Shown here piece by piece: positions 7,863 to 14,901 of a DNA stretch of 64,000 bases (positions are counted from its first letter, which is position 1; each line of letters begins with the position of its first letter). Origin of the DNA: Swaminathania salitolerans (GTDB lineage Bacteria > Pseudomonadota > Alphaproteobacteria > Acetobacterales > Acetobacteraceae). Made by a program: the position numbers and the translations under genes. Under the pieces are notes generated by a model. That model ran no database searches, had not been told where the DNA came from, and worked only from the letters and a program-made list of their open reading frames with translations. The DNA lies in the NCBI RefSeq assembly GCF_025994315.1, contig NZ_BAQE01000001.1; one strand, written 5' to 3'.

Positions 7863-9053
7863 TTAACGGGGCCGCGTCATGGCCGCGAAGCCAAGCGCAA
7901 TGGCCAGCGCGGGAGCGACCAGGACAAGTGCGGTCAGAGGCAAGGACTGCACCCCCGCACCTGCGGCAAGTTGCCACCCTGCGATCATGGCGCTGATCGA
8001 GAGACCTGTATTGAACGCGGTAACGTTGAAGCTGGCAGCGATCCGGGCGTTGGTGTCACGCGAGATATCGATGGCCCAGCTATGCACCATCGGGGCTGAG
8101 GCGAAGGCCCCCATCGACCATGAGAGAAGCGCCAGCGCGATGGCAGCAATGCCAGAGGCCATCGGAAGCAGCGCCAGGCCTAGAAGCTGGGCCGCGACGG
8201 CCAACAGCAGTGCCTGCGGCCGCCCCAGCACTTGCGGCAAGGCCCCGCCCAGCACGTTTCCAGCCAGCGCGCCCAGACCCACGACGCCCAGCATGCCCCT
8301 GGCGACGCTGGCCGGGAGGCCTGCCTGCAACGTTAGCCAGGCCTCTGCATAAGTGAGGAAGGCGAAGCCGCCGCCGAAGCCAAAGACCGTAAAGCCATAG
8401 GGCCAAAGCAGGTCGGCACGCAGCGCGGCCTGACGCAAAAGCCTGATCCGTGGCGTTTGCGACTGACCGAAATCCTGGGGCAACACTTGCGACAGAAGCA
8501 CCGCGCCCATGGCCGAGCAAAGCGCTATGAGGATGAAGGGAAGCGGCCAGCCGAACGATCCCGCCAGAGCCATTCCCATCGGCACGCCCAACACCATCGC
8601 CACCGTCAGCCCCGAGAACATCAGCGCCAACGCCATCGGTGCGCGCCTTTCGTCGAACAACGAGGGCAGGCTAGCCGTGGTGACGGTGAAAAACGCGCCG
8701 TGCAGCCCACCCGCCAGCGCCCGGAAAGCGATCATCCAGCCCATCGTCGGTGCAAGGGCGCAGCCCAGGCTGAGTATCGTGAAGCCGCCGATCAGCATAA
8801 CAGACAGGCGACGTGCAGACAGACCAAGACTGAGGAAGGCTAGCAAAGGTGACCCGACCGAGATGCCCAGAGCATAGGCCGCAACCAGCCAACTGCCGCT
8901 GGAGAGAGTCGCCCCCAGATCGCCGGTGATCTGCCCCATCAAGCCAATCACGATGAACTCCGATAGGCCGATCGCGAAGGTAGTCAGAGCCAGCACCAGA
9001 ACCGAGGGGTCGGCGATGGTGCGTTGTCCGAGGGCAATCGAGGGATTAGACAT
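7863..9053 (-). CDS. MFS transporter (DHA1-like drug/product exporter)
   Basis: 396 residues and twelve predicted membrane segments. It has a D-G-L-type motif A variant (LSLGLSARRLSVMLIGG) and an MTRPR tail. Size and layout match the 12-TM DHA1 exporters (AraJ/YdhP-like). In this cluster it is the likely product exporter or self-resistance pump. Its start overlaps the stop of the 131-aa gene by 8 nt. Confidence 0.87.
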   Translation of the reverse strand: MSNPSIALGQRTIADPSVLVLALTTFAIGLSEFIVIGLMGQITGDLGATLSSGSWLVAAYALGISVGSPLLAFLSLGLSARRLSVMLIGGFTILSLGCALAPTMGWMIAFRALAGGLHGAFFTVTTASLPSLFDERRAPMALALMFSGLTVAMVLGVPMGMALAGSFGWPLPFILIALCSAMGAVLLSQVLPQDFGQSQTPRIRLLRQAALRADLLWPYGFTVFGFGGGFAFLTYAEAWLTLQAGLPASVARGMLGVVGLGALAGNVLGGALPQVLGRPQALLLAVAAQLLGLALLPMASGIAAIALALLSWSMGAFASAPMVHSWAIDISRDTNARIAASFNVTAFNTGLSISAMIAGWQLAAGAGVQSLPLTALVLVAPALAIALGFAAMTRPR

Positions 9054-9441
9054 CGGGTCGTTCCTTCTTCAGGAAGGTCGCGCAGCAGAAATCAGCCAGC
9101 CGTTCGCGCAACGTCTCAGCCAGCTCGGGCTTGTAGACGCGCCGATAGCAGACACCCAGGCCCGCTTCGGCATCGAAGGTCCAGAGGCCCGACTGGATCA
9201 GATCACCTTGGGCATCGCGCGCGCCGATGAAGATGTTCTGCCCACGCACGCGCCGACTGATGGTGATCTTGTCGAGGCCGTCAAGGCCCGCCAGCTCCAG
9301 CTCTACCTTGTGCGGCGCGAGATGTCGCCAGCCTATGGCCTTGGACCATGCCTTGACCAGAAAGGGCCATTCCAGCCGGCGAAAGAACTCGGGCGCGGTG
9401 ATCTGGTCGAACAGCACGACGATCTTGTCTGAAACGCTCAT
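9046..9441 (-). CDS. Uncharacterised 131-aa cluster protein
   Basis: I do not recognise this protein. It is soluble, with no signal peptide or membrane segment. It carries a WPFLVKAWSKAIGWRHL amphipathic stretch, a beta-rich centre (KVELELAG, KITISRRVRGQNIFIGARD), and a C-terminal helix with a CC pair (LADFCCATF). It is locked into the operon: its start overlaps the EVE gene stop (ATGA) and its stop overlaps the MFS start. A small alpha+beta enzyme or ligand-binding protein of the pathway is possible; no function is claimed. Confidence 0.7.
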   Translation of the reverse strand: MSVSDKIVVLFDQITAPEFFRRLEWPFLVKAWSKAIGWRHLAPHKVELELAGLDGLDKITISRRVRGQNIFIGARDAQGDLIQSGLWTFDAEAGLGVCYRRVYKPELAETLRERLADFCCATFLKKERPDV

Positions 9442-9854
9442 CGTGCAGCCCTGTCATGACTGCGCAGAAGCTCGGCGTCATGGGCGCTGATGGTGAAGAA
9501 ACCGCGCCGCGCCAGCAAGCCCCACTGGGGAGATGCGGTCAGCTCCAACCCGGCGACGTCATGAATTGCCACCCCCTGAAACCCCTTATCGAAAGAGACA
9601 TCCTTGCGGAAAGGGGTGAAGCCCGGCGCCTGCTCGACCGAATAGATGCAGTCATCGTCGAAGGTGCAGCGGAATTCCACGCGCTTCAGGACGTCTCCGG
9701 CCCCCATGCCTTCGCGGGGGCAATAGATGAAAACCTCGTCCCCGGCGCGGGTCCGCCGAAGCGGGCCCGCCTTGCCGTGACATACCTGCAGAAATCCCGA
9801 CGCGGCCGCAATGCGGGCATGCGCGCGGGAGATGACAGCGATCCAGTGGATCAT
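9438..9854 (-). CDS. EVE domain-containing protein
   Basis: 138 residues that read as an EVE (PUA-like) domain: W-I-A-V-I-S-R-A-H at the N-terminus, GFLQVCHGKAGPLRR, AGDEVFIYCPREGM, then a VEFRCTFDDD strand and a FTPFRKDVSFDK segment. The family is known from PUA/EVE/YTH-fold proteins, several of which bind modified nucleobases. Its place in the middle of a biosynthetic operon, coupled by 4-bp overlaps on both sides, is unusual; it may have been recruited to bind a small aromatic ligand. The family call is by motif order. Confidence 0.72.
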   Translation of the reverse strand: MIHWIAVISRAHARIAAASGFLQVCHGKAGPLRRTRAGDEVFIYCPREGMGAGDVLKRVEFRCTFDDDCIYSVEQAPGFTPFRKDVSFDKGFQGVAIHDVAGLELTASPQWGLLARRGFFTISAHDAELLRSHDRAAR

Positions 9855-10315
9855 GCGCTGACCTCATCATTTTGCAGCGTGGCGATGCGCGCCAGAGCCG
9901 TGACGCTCTCGACGACATCCGACCGCAGGCGTTCCCAGATCGTGTCCGGAATCGGCGCCTCGCCCGTCGCGACGGCGCAGACCGAGTGGGTCACTTGCGC
10001 GCTGGCGGTCTTGCAGATCGAATGACCGAAGGAAAGCAACCCCAGCGGACTGATCGAACTGGTGGTGAAGTGTCGTCCTTCCTGGAAAGCGGTGACGTTG
10101 ACCGGGATCGGCGCGGCGGTCGCCTTGGGGACAACGGTAAAGCCCTTGCCAAGCGCTAGCCCATCCTCGGCGGCGTTGACGCCACGCAGCGAAGTGTCCC
10201 AATCGGGCCAGCGAGACAGGGCGCACCAGGCCTGCCAGATCTGCAGAGAGGCCTCAGCGGGGATCTCGATGCTGTGCTCGAATACGCGGGCGGTTCTGGT
10301 TTCAGATTGCGACAT
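9851..10315 (-). CDS. SRPBCC family protein
   Basis: 154 residues with the SRPBCC signature near the N-terminus (FEHSIEIPAEASLQIWQAW, then SRWPDWDTSL). The middle holds GLALGKGF-type turns and EGRHFTTSSI, and a long C-terminal helix closes the pocket. It is the paralogue of the 157-aa SRPBCC gene at the other end of the operon and is coupled by ATGA to the EVE gene. It overlaps the stop of the half-length ketosynthase-like gene by 14 nt. Predicted to act on, or hold, the polyketide intermediate. Confidence 0.78.
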   Translation of the reverse strand: MSQSETRTARVFEHSIEIPAEASLQIWQAWCALSRWPDWDTSLRGVNAAEDGLALGKGFTVVPKATAAPIPVNVTAFQEGRHFTTSSISPLGLLSFGHSICKTASAQVTHSVCAVATGEAPIPDTIWERLRSDVVESVTALARIATLQNDEVSA

Positions 10316-10949
10316 GGCTGTAAAGCTCCTGATGCGCGTCCAGCGCGGTTTCGATCTGCTCTTCGGTGCTCTCGGCGGTCACCAGGCTGAAGGCGCCAAA
10401 GGCGCAGGAAAGGGCCCGATCGACCGAAATGGGGCCGATTTTCGCGGGAATGGCCTCGAAGGTGCCGACCAGCACGACGCCTCGACGCGCGCCGCTGGCA
10501 TCGCGCTTGAAAAGGCTGTCGGCCGCTGCGGCCCGAAGACCGCGATCCTTGCTGGCAATGGTGATCGCCTCACCCTTGTTGCCGTTCACGATGGTCAGAT
10601 AGCCCTGCACGGTCGCGGGAAACCAAGCGGTAGCGACATAGTTGTTCACCCCGTCCAGCGTCATGCGCTGATCCTTGCACATGCTGTCGGCGACATAATC
10701 CCAGTTGGCGTAACGGTTGTAGATCACGATGGGTGTATCCTTCGGATCGGCCCCCAGCTCCTCCAGCAACGCGGTCAGCCCGAAATGACTGTACATGCCG
10801 CCCGCGATACGCGCGCCCGTCGACAGCTTGCCGCGCTGACGGCGGCTGATCAGCCCGTCGAAGGATCTACGGGACATGATCGACTGCGCACCTGTTTTCA
10901 TGTCCGACAGCGTTGCGTTCTCACCCGAGAGGACACAGGTAAAGGTCAT
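10302..10949 (-). CDS. Half-length ketosynthase-like protein (chain-length-factor-like)
   Basis: 215 residues that resemble only the N-terminal half of a ketosynthase fold: RRSFDGLISRRQRGKLSTGA, VIYNRYANWDYV, NNYVATAWFPATVQGYLTI, then GNKGEAITIASKDRGLRAA. In an active ketosynthase the Cys (TACxSG) would stand in the last stretch; here the position is SKD, so no catalytic Cys is present. Similar short, Cys-less partners (Ketoacyl-synt_2 type) occur in aryl polyene clusters. It probably pairs with the full ketosynthase encoded just upstream. The start at 10949 is preferred because it gives an ATGA overlap with the ketosynthase stop. Confidence 0.72.
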   Translation of the reverse strand: MTFTCVLSGENATLSDMKTGAQSIMSRRSFDGLISRRQRGKLSTGARIAGGMYSHFGLTALLEELGADPKDTPIVIYNRYANWDYVADSMCKDQRMTLDGVNNYVATAWFPATVQGYLTIVNGNKGEAITIASKDRGLRAAAADSLFKRDASGARRGVVLVGTFEAIPAKIGPISVDRALSCAFGAFSLVTAESTEEQIETALDAHQELYSHVAI

Positions 10950-12097
10950 GCACATATTGACGCTTCCATAATGAGGCTGGCATGGATCCCCGAGAAACCG
11001 CTGGCGGTCTTGAGGATGGACAGGCGGTCCAGCGCCTGCGGCGTGCTACGCGGCGTGACGGCGTCATAGGCGTCGATGGGTAAATGCTCGGGGGTGGGCG
11101 GGATCGTAGCCTCGCGCAGGATCTTCCACGACAACGCCAACTCGATCATGTTGGCGCCGCCCAGCGCGTGGCCATGATTGCCCTTGAAGGCAGTGATTGT
11201 CGGCAGGTCGCTGCCCAAAGTGGCCAGCAGAGCGTTATATTCGGCCTCGTCATTCTGCTGGGTACCCGAGGCGTGCAGATTGACATGGCCGATCTCGTGC
11301 CCGGCGAGGCCCGATTGTTGCAGGGCCAGCATAATGCTTTTACCGATAGCGTCGCCGTCGGTCGCGATATCGGTCATATGATAGGCACTGGAGACGCAGC
11401 CATAGCCGCTGATACACGGCTGGTCCGGAAAGCTTTGCTCGGTGCTGACCAGAATGGCGCCGCCACCATCGGAAAACAGAAAACCGTTGCGATTTCGGCA
11501 GAAGGGGCGCGAGGGGCTGGCATTGGCGCTGCGGTCATAGCCGGTCGTGGCGTTGATCTTGTGGAAGGCTTCGAAGGCGAGCGGCGTCAGCCCGAAATCC
11601 AGCGACATGATGATGGCGCGCTTGATGCCCATGCGCTCCATCACGGCCTTGGCAAGACCGGTTGCCTGAAGTCCGGCGCAGCAGCCGGTAGGGACCGAAA
11701 CAAAGCGGGTTTCGGGGCCCCAGGCAGGGGTATCGGCAAACACTGCCTCGACCTGTGCAAAATCCAGATCATCCAGCGTGATCGAGCGACCCGCATAGAC
11801 CTCGTTTTCGACCTGGCCGAGGTTGCCGACTGCGGTTGCAAAGAAGACGGCGTCGACCGGTTCAGCGATACCCAAATCGGCGACCATGCCGCGGATCGCG
11901 TCGTTGAAGAGCGGCGCATAGACAGAAATGTCCGAGCCGGTGCCGGGTCGCGTCTCGGCCGCGTAGAAGCTTCGGTCCCCGGGCAGCGAGACCTTGCCAT
12001 AGACGGTCTTGCGGGCCATCACCGCCGACCAGATTTCATCCAGGCTGGCTCCAAGTGGGCTGAGCGCGGCAGCGTTTTCGATAAATAGTTTCGTCAT
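10946..12097 (-). CDS. Beta-ketoacyl synthase (ketosynthase)
   Basis: 383 residues from the coupled ATG at 12097 (ATGA with the cyclase stop). The Cys-His-His triad is visible: C139 in PTGCCAGLQA, H275 in LHASGTQQND and H310 in KGNHGHALGGAN. The G-G-G-A stretch (SDGGGAILV) is also present. This is a decarboxylating condensing enzyme that extends an ACP-bound chain. It is slightly shorter than FabF (~410) and clearly divergent from the housekeeping enzyme, which fits a dedicated secondary-metabolism role. The longer upstream frame to 12205 lacks a recognisable N-terminus. Confidence 0.9.
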   Translation of the reverse strand: MTKLFIENAAALSPLGASLDEIWSAVMARKTVYGKVSLPGDRSFYAAETRPGTGSDISVYAPLFNDAIRGMVADLGIAEPVDAVFFATAVGNLGQVENEVYAGRSITLDDLDFAQVEAVFADTPAWGPETRFVSVPTGCCAGLQATGLAKAVMERMGIKRAIIMSLDFGLTPLAFEAFHKINATTGYDRSANASPSRPFCRNRNGFLFSDGGGAILVSTEQSFPDQPCISGYGCVSSAYHMTDIATDGDAIGKSIMLALQQSGLAGHEIGHVNLHASGTQQNDEAEYNALLATLGSDLPTITAFKGNHGHALGGANMIELALSWKILREATIPPTPEHLPIDAYDAVTPRSTPQALDRLSILKTASGFSGIHASLIMEASICA

Positions 12098-12831
12098 TTC
12101 AGTTTCCTGGCGATGGCGCGGGTCCAGGCGGCCCCGCAATGAATCTTGACAGGCAGAGCGATGAATTCGATCAGCTCGGCACCCTCGAAATCCTCGAGGT
12201 TGCACAGACGCTCGATCTGGTAATAGGGTCGGGTGCGCCCCAGAACATGCGCAGGCCAGAGCACGGCCTGGTCGCGGGTTTCGACAAAGGCACGCGACAT
12301 GACGGCGAAGGGCGGATCGAGGCTGAACGCGTCCGTGCCGATGAGCGTGTATCCGCGATCCAGCGCCGCCTCGACATAGCGGGCAGGAACGCCTTTGAAA
12401 TCGGTGAAATAACTTGTCTCTCCATAGCGCCGATAAGCGCCGGTGATGAAAAAGACGGCCCGGGCGCTGCCAGCATGGCTGTCAAGCAGTTGAAGATAGA
12501 CACCAAAATCAATGTCGACTGTGTCGCCACCCGAGACGGTATCCGTCACGACCACCGCCTGGCCCATGAAATTGTCGATTGGAGCGGCGGCGATGTCGGA
12601 TAACCCCGGTGCGTAATGCAGCGGCGCGTCGATATGCGTGCCCTGATGCGTCGAAAGCGTAACGTTCTCGTTCGAGATGCCGTAGCCGTCGGGCCAATCC
12701 TGCGGTGCGATATCGAAGCCGCGACACAGATGCGCCACCCCTGCAACATGATCGAGCGTGTCGACCTTGATCGTCACCGGCTCGCCATTGCCGGGATAAA
12801 GCGCAGTCGAGATGCATTGAAATGCATTCAT
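12094..12831 (-). CDS. Cyclase family (kynurenine formamidase-like) metal-dependent protein
   Basis: 245 residues with the metal-binding motif HQGTHIDAPLHY, the hallmark of the cyclase/kynurenine formamidase (KynB-like) superfamily, which ligates Zn or Mn. A second conserved part (IGTDAFSLDPP) and ALPVKIHCGAAWTRAIA at the end also fit. Members hydrolyse amides or are found in polyketide clusters as putative cyclases. Here it is coupled by ATGA overlaps to the FAD gene upstream and the ketosynthase downstream, so ring closure or hydrolytic release is the likely task. Confidence 0.87.
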   Translation of the reverse strand: MNAFQCISTALYPGNGEPVTIKVDTLDHVAGVAHLCRGFDIAPQDWPDGYGISNENVTLSTHQGTHIDAPLHYAPGLSDIAAAPIDNFMGQAVVVTDTVSGGDTVDIDFGVYLQLLDSHAGSARAVFFITGAYRRYGETSYFTDFKGVPARYVEAALDRGYTLIGTDAFSLDPPFAVMSRAFVETRDQAVLWPAHVLGRTRPYYQIERLCNLEDFEGAELIEFIALPVKIHCGAAWTRAIARKLK

Positions 12832-13757
12832 GCGAACAGCTCCATCGGAATATGCGGATCCACCTCGCTGCTGATCGGACGTGCCAGCACATCATGCGGC
12901 AAGCTTTGACCGCCGCACATAACCGCGAGCTGCGACAGTGCCTTAAGCGTGCCGTATTCCGTCAGCGGGCAGGGCAGGCCGTTGGCATCGCCCAAGGGGT
13001 AGACCTGGCTCAGCCTTTTGCGCGTGACGGTCGGTCTGGGCTCGGCCTCGCCGAGAACGCGGATCGCCGTCTCGGCGATCTCTACTCCCGCGGCGCGGGC
13101 AGCCAGCATCAGCTCTTCATGCCCAACTGGATCGGAAGGGTGGCTCGAGCAGCCCAGCGACACCGTGCAGTCGCCCACTGGCACGATATAAAAGGTGCGC
13201 CGGTGGCCAAGAGCCGTGGTTTCCGACCAGAATTCCATGGTGGCGGGGTCCAGATAATCGGGCCGCTCGGCAAGCATGTAGCGGCATCGGGTCCGGGCGT
13301 AACCACGCATCTCGGTCCGATAGGCCGGATCGGCCTGCACGGCCTTGGCGCCGCGACAGTCCAGCACCGTATGAAAGCCCGTGACCGCGCCGATCTCGGG
13401 GACATCCTTCTCGGCCAGATCCAGCAGGCAAATTTCCTCCAGCAACGCCTTGGCCAGACGCCCCTTGTCATAGACGAGATATCGACTGTCCGTGCGAAGG
13501 CGGCGCGTCCGGGTGCCCCCGCTCTTGCGCCAGGTCACCGATCGGACCGGGGTTTCCGCCGCCTGAATAATCCGATCCTCGGCTCGGCGGGACAGGAAAG
13601 CACGTTCGAAGAACACGCGTCGGGGCACGATTTCCGGGATAGGGCTAGCGTTAAGGCGGGACGGCCGGAACAGCACCACATCATTGTTCCGGGACAACAT
13701 CGAGGCAGCCAGACCGGCGGCTACCCCACCACCCACGATAGCTATGCGCAGACGCAT
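12828..13757 (-). CDS. FAD-dependent monooxygenase/halogenase-like oxidoreductase
   Basis: 309 residues. The N-terminal dinucleotide motif is GGGVAAGLAASML. Near residue 260 the second FAD contact reads YPLGDANGLPCPLTEYGT, the GD motif of flavin monooxygenases and flavin halogenases. It is shorter than most such enzymes (usually 380-500), and the W-x-W-x-I-P halogenase motif was not found. Oxidation or hydroxylation of the polyketide is the likely role; halogenation is less likely. Its start overlaps the preceding gene's stop by 16 nt. Confidence 0.75.
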   Translation of the reverse strand: MRLRIAIVGGGVAAGLAASMLSRNNDVVLFRPSRLNASPIPEIVPRRVFFERAFLSRRAEDRIIQAAETPVRSVTWRKSGGTRTRRLRTDSRYLVYDKGRLAKALLEEICLLDLAEKDVPEIGAVTGFHTVLDCRGAKAVQADPAYRTEMRGYARTRCRYMLAERPDYLDPATMEFWSETTALGHRRTFYIVPVGDCTVSLGCSSHPSDPVGHEELMLAARAAGVEIAETAIRVLGEAEPRPTVTRKRLSQVYPLGDANGLPCPLTEYGTLKALSQLAVMCGGQSLPHDVLARPISSEVDPHIPMELFA

Positions 13758-14191
13758 GAGGGCCTCCGCTCGGCTGCAATCAGGGTTTCGACGTTTTCCC
13801 GCAGCAGTCCGAACATCCTGCGCGCCAGAGCTGGCGAATAGTCAGCCTCGGCAAGCAGGATACGGCGGCGAGCGAACAGTACCGCGCCCTGACCTGGCTC
13901 AGTCCACCAGGTCGCCGTTAGTCCCCTGACTCCCGGAGGCGGCACCATATGCACGACATCCACGGCATTTTCGCGGCGATGGCGTTCGACGCTGACGCGG
14001 TCGGGTTGGACTCGTCCGGCGTCAAAGACCAGATCGAAGCGCTGATAATCCGCGCGCTCCTCAAGGCGGTGGACCGCCTTGACCCGGGCCAGCGAGGCCA
14101 GCCACAAGTCCAGAGACCAGATCCGGTCAAGCGGCGCGTCACCTGCCGCTGTGTCGATCCGGGTCAGCAGATTGAGACACAGATCAGACAT
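13742..14191 (-). CDS. SRPBCC-like cluster protein
   Basis: 149 residues, probably another START/SRPBCC domain. An N-terminal D-R-I-W-S-L-D-L-W-L helix is followed by antiparallel strands (VKAVHRLEERADYQRFDLVFD, VSVERHRRENAVDVVHMVPP, LTATWWTEPGQGAVLFARRRI) and a long terminal helix (ALARRMFGLLRENVETLIAAE). The sequence is distant from the other three SRPBCC domains in the operon, so the family call rests on strand order and context. It overlaps the ACP-fusion gene by 8 nt. Confidence 0.65.
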   Translation of the reverse strand: MSDLCLNLLTRIDTAAGDAPLDRIWSLDLWLASLARVKAVHRLEERADYQRFDLVFDAGRVQPDRVSVERHRRENAVDVVHMVPPPGVRGLTATWWTEPGQGAVLFARRRILLAEADYSPALARRMFGLLRENVETLIAAERRPSCVCA

Positions 14192-14897
14192 TGCCCCGAC
14201 GCGCCCATGTGTTCAGTGCCGCATTGATGTGTTTGCGGATCAGCGCCACGCTGTCCTCGGCCGAAGTCTTGTCGTCCAGCTGGAACCCGTGGAAGCTGAT
14301 CAGCCGCGTCTTGCCTCGGCCGATCGCCTCGAACCGCCAGCCGCCCTTGTGGACGGTAAAGCCCTCGGGCGGACGCGGCTGAAGGAAATCGATGATACGA
14401 TGCTGCGCGTTCACGTAGCGCCAGGACTGCACGAAATATTCGGTTTCCGTACCCAGCTCGGCGATGTGCATGCGGAAGCTTTGCAGTGTGCCGTCGTCTG
14501 TCTCGGGCTCGATACGGGTGACATGTCCCAGAACGTCGGGCCAGATGCGATAATCGCGGATATAGCCGAAAACCGTTTCGATATCCTGATCGATCACGAT
14601 TGAGCCCTGCATTACGAAAGGCTCATTCTCTGGCAGCCATGGGTCGCGAGCCGCGCTGAGATAGCCGACCAGATCCTCGACGGTCTCGACATCGGCATCA
14701 TCCAGCGGAGGGGCGCTGAGCGCGAGCGCCGACACGAGTTCGCAGGCCGAGACGACTTCCTGACTGTCGCAGCCCAGGTCGTCGCGCAGATTGGCCTTCA
14801 GATCGGGTTGCCGAAAGGCATCATCCAGCACGCCCAGTTCGAACAGGACATTGGTAACATCGCTGGCACTGCGATGTAGATCAATTTGCTTCAGCAT
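14184..14897 (-). CDS. Acyl carrier protein fused to SRPBCC (cyclase-like) domain
   Basis: 237 residues from ATG 14897, which has an AGAGGG RBS and sits 4 nt after the radical SAM stop. Residues ~1-85 form an acyl carrier protein: an LRDDLGCDSQEVVSACELV helix with the phosphopantetheine-accepting S45 in the DSQ motif, and a VETVEDLVGYL helix III. Residues ~95-237 are an SRPBCC domain (IVIDQDIETVFGYIRDY, IWPDVLGHVTRIEPE, GWRFEAIG). The fusion places the growing chain next to a cyclase-type pocket on one polypeptide. It is the only carrier protein seen in the cluster and the likely substrate of the phosphopantetheinyl transferase at 5951-6667. Confidence 0.83.
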   Translation of the reverse strand: MLKQIDLHRSASDVTNVLFELGVLDDAFRQPDLKANLRDDLGCDSQEVVSACELVSALALSAPPLDDADVETVEDLVGYLSAARDPWLPENEPFVMQGSIVIDQDIETVFGYIRDYRIWPDVLGHVTRIEPETDDGTLQSFRMHIAELGTETEYFVQSWRYVNAQHRIIDFLQPRPPEGFTVHKGGWRFEAIGRGKTRLISFHGFQLDDKTSAEDSVALIRKHINAALNTWARRGNV

Positions 14898-14901
14898 GAC
14901 G

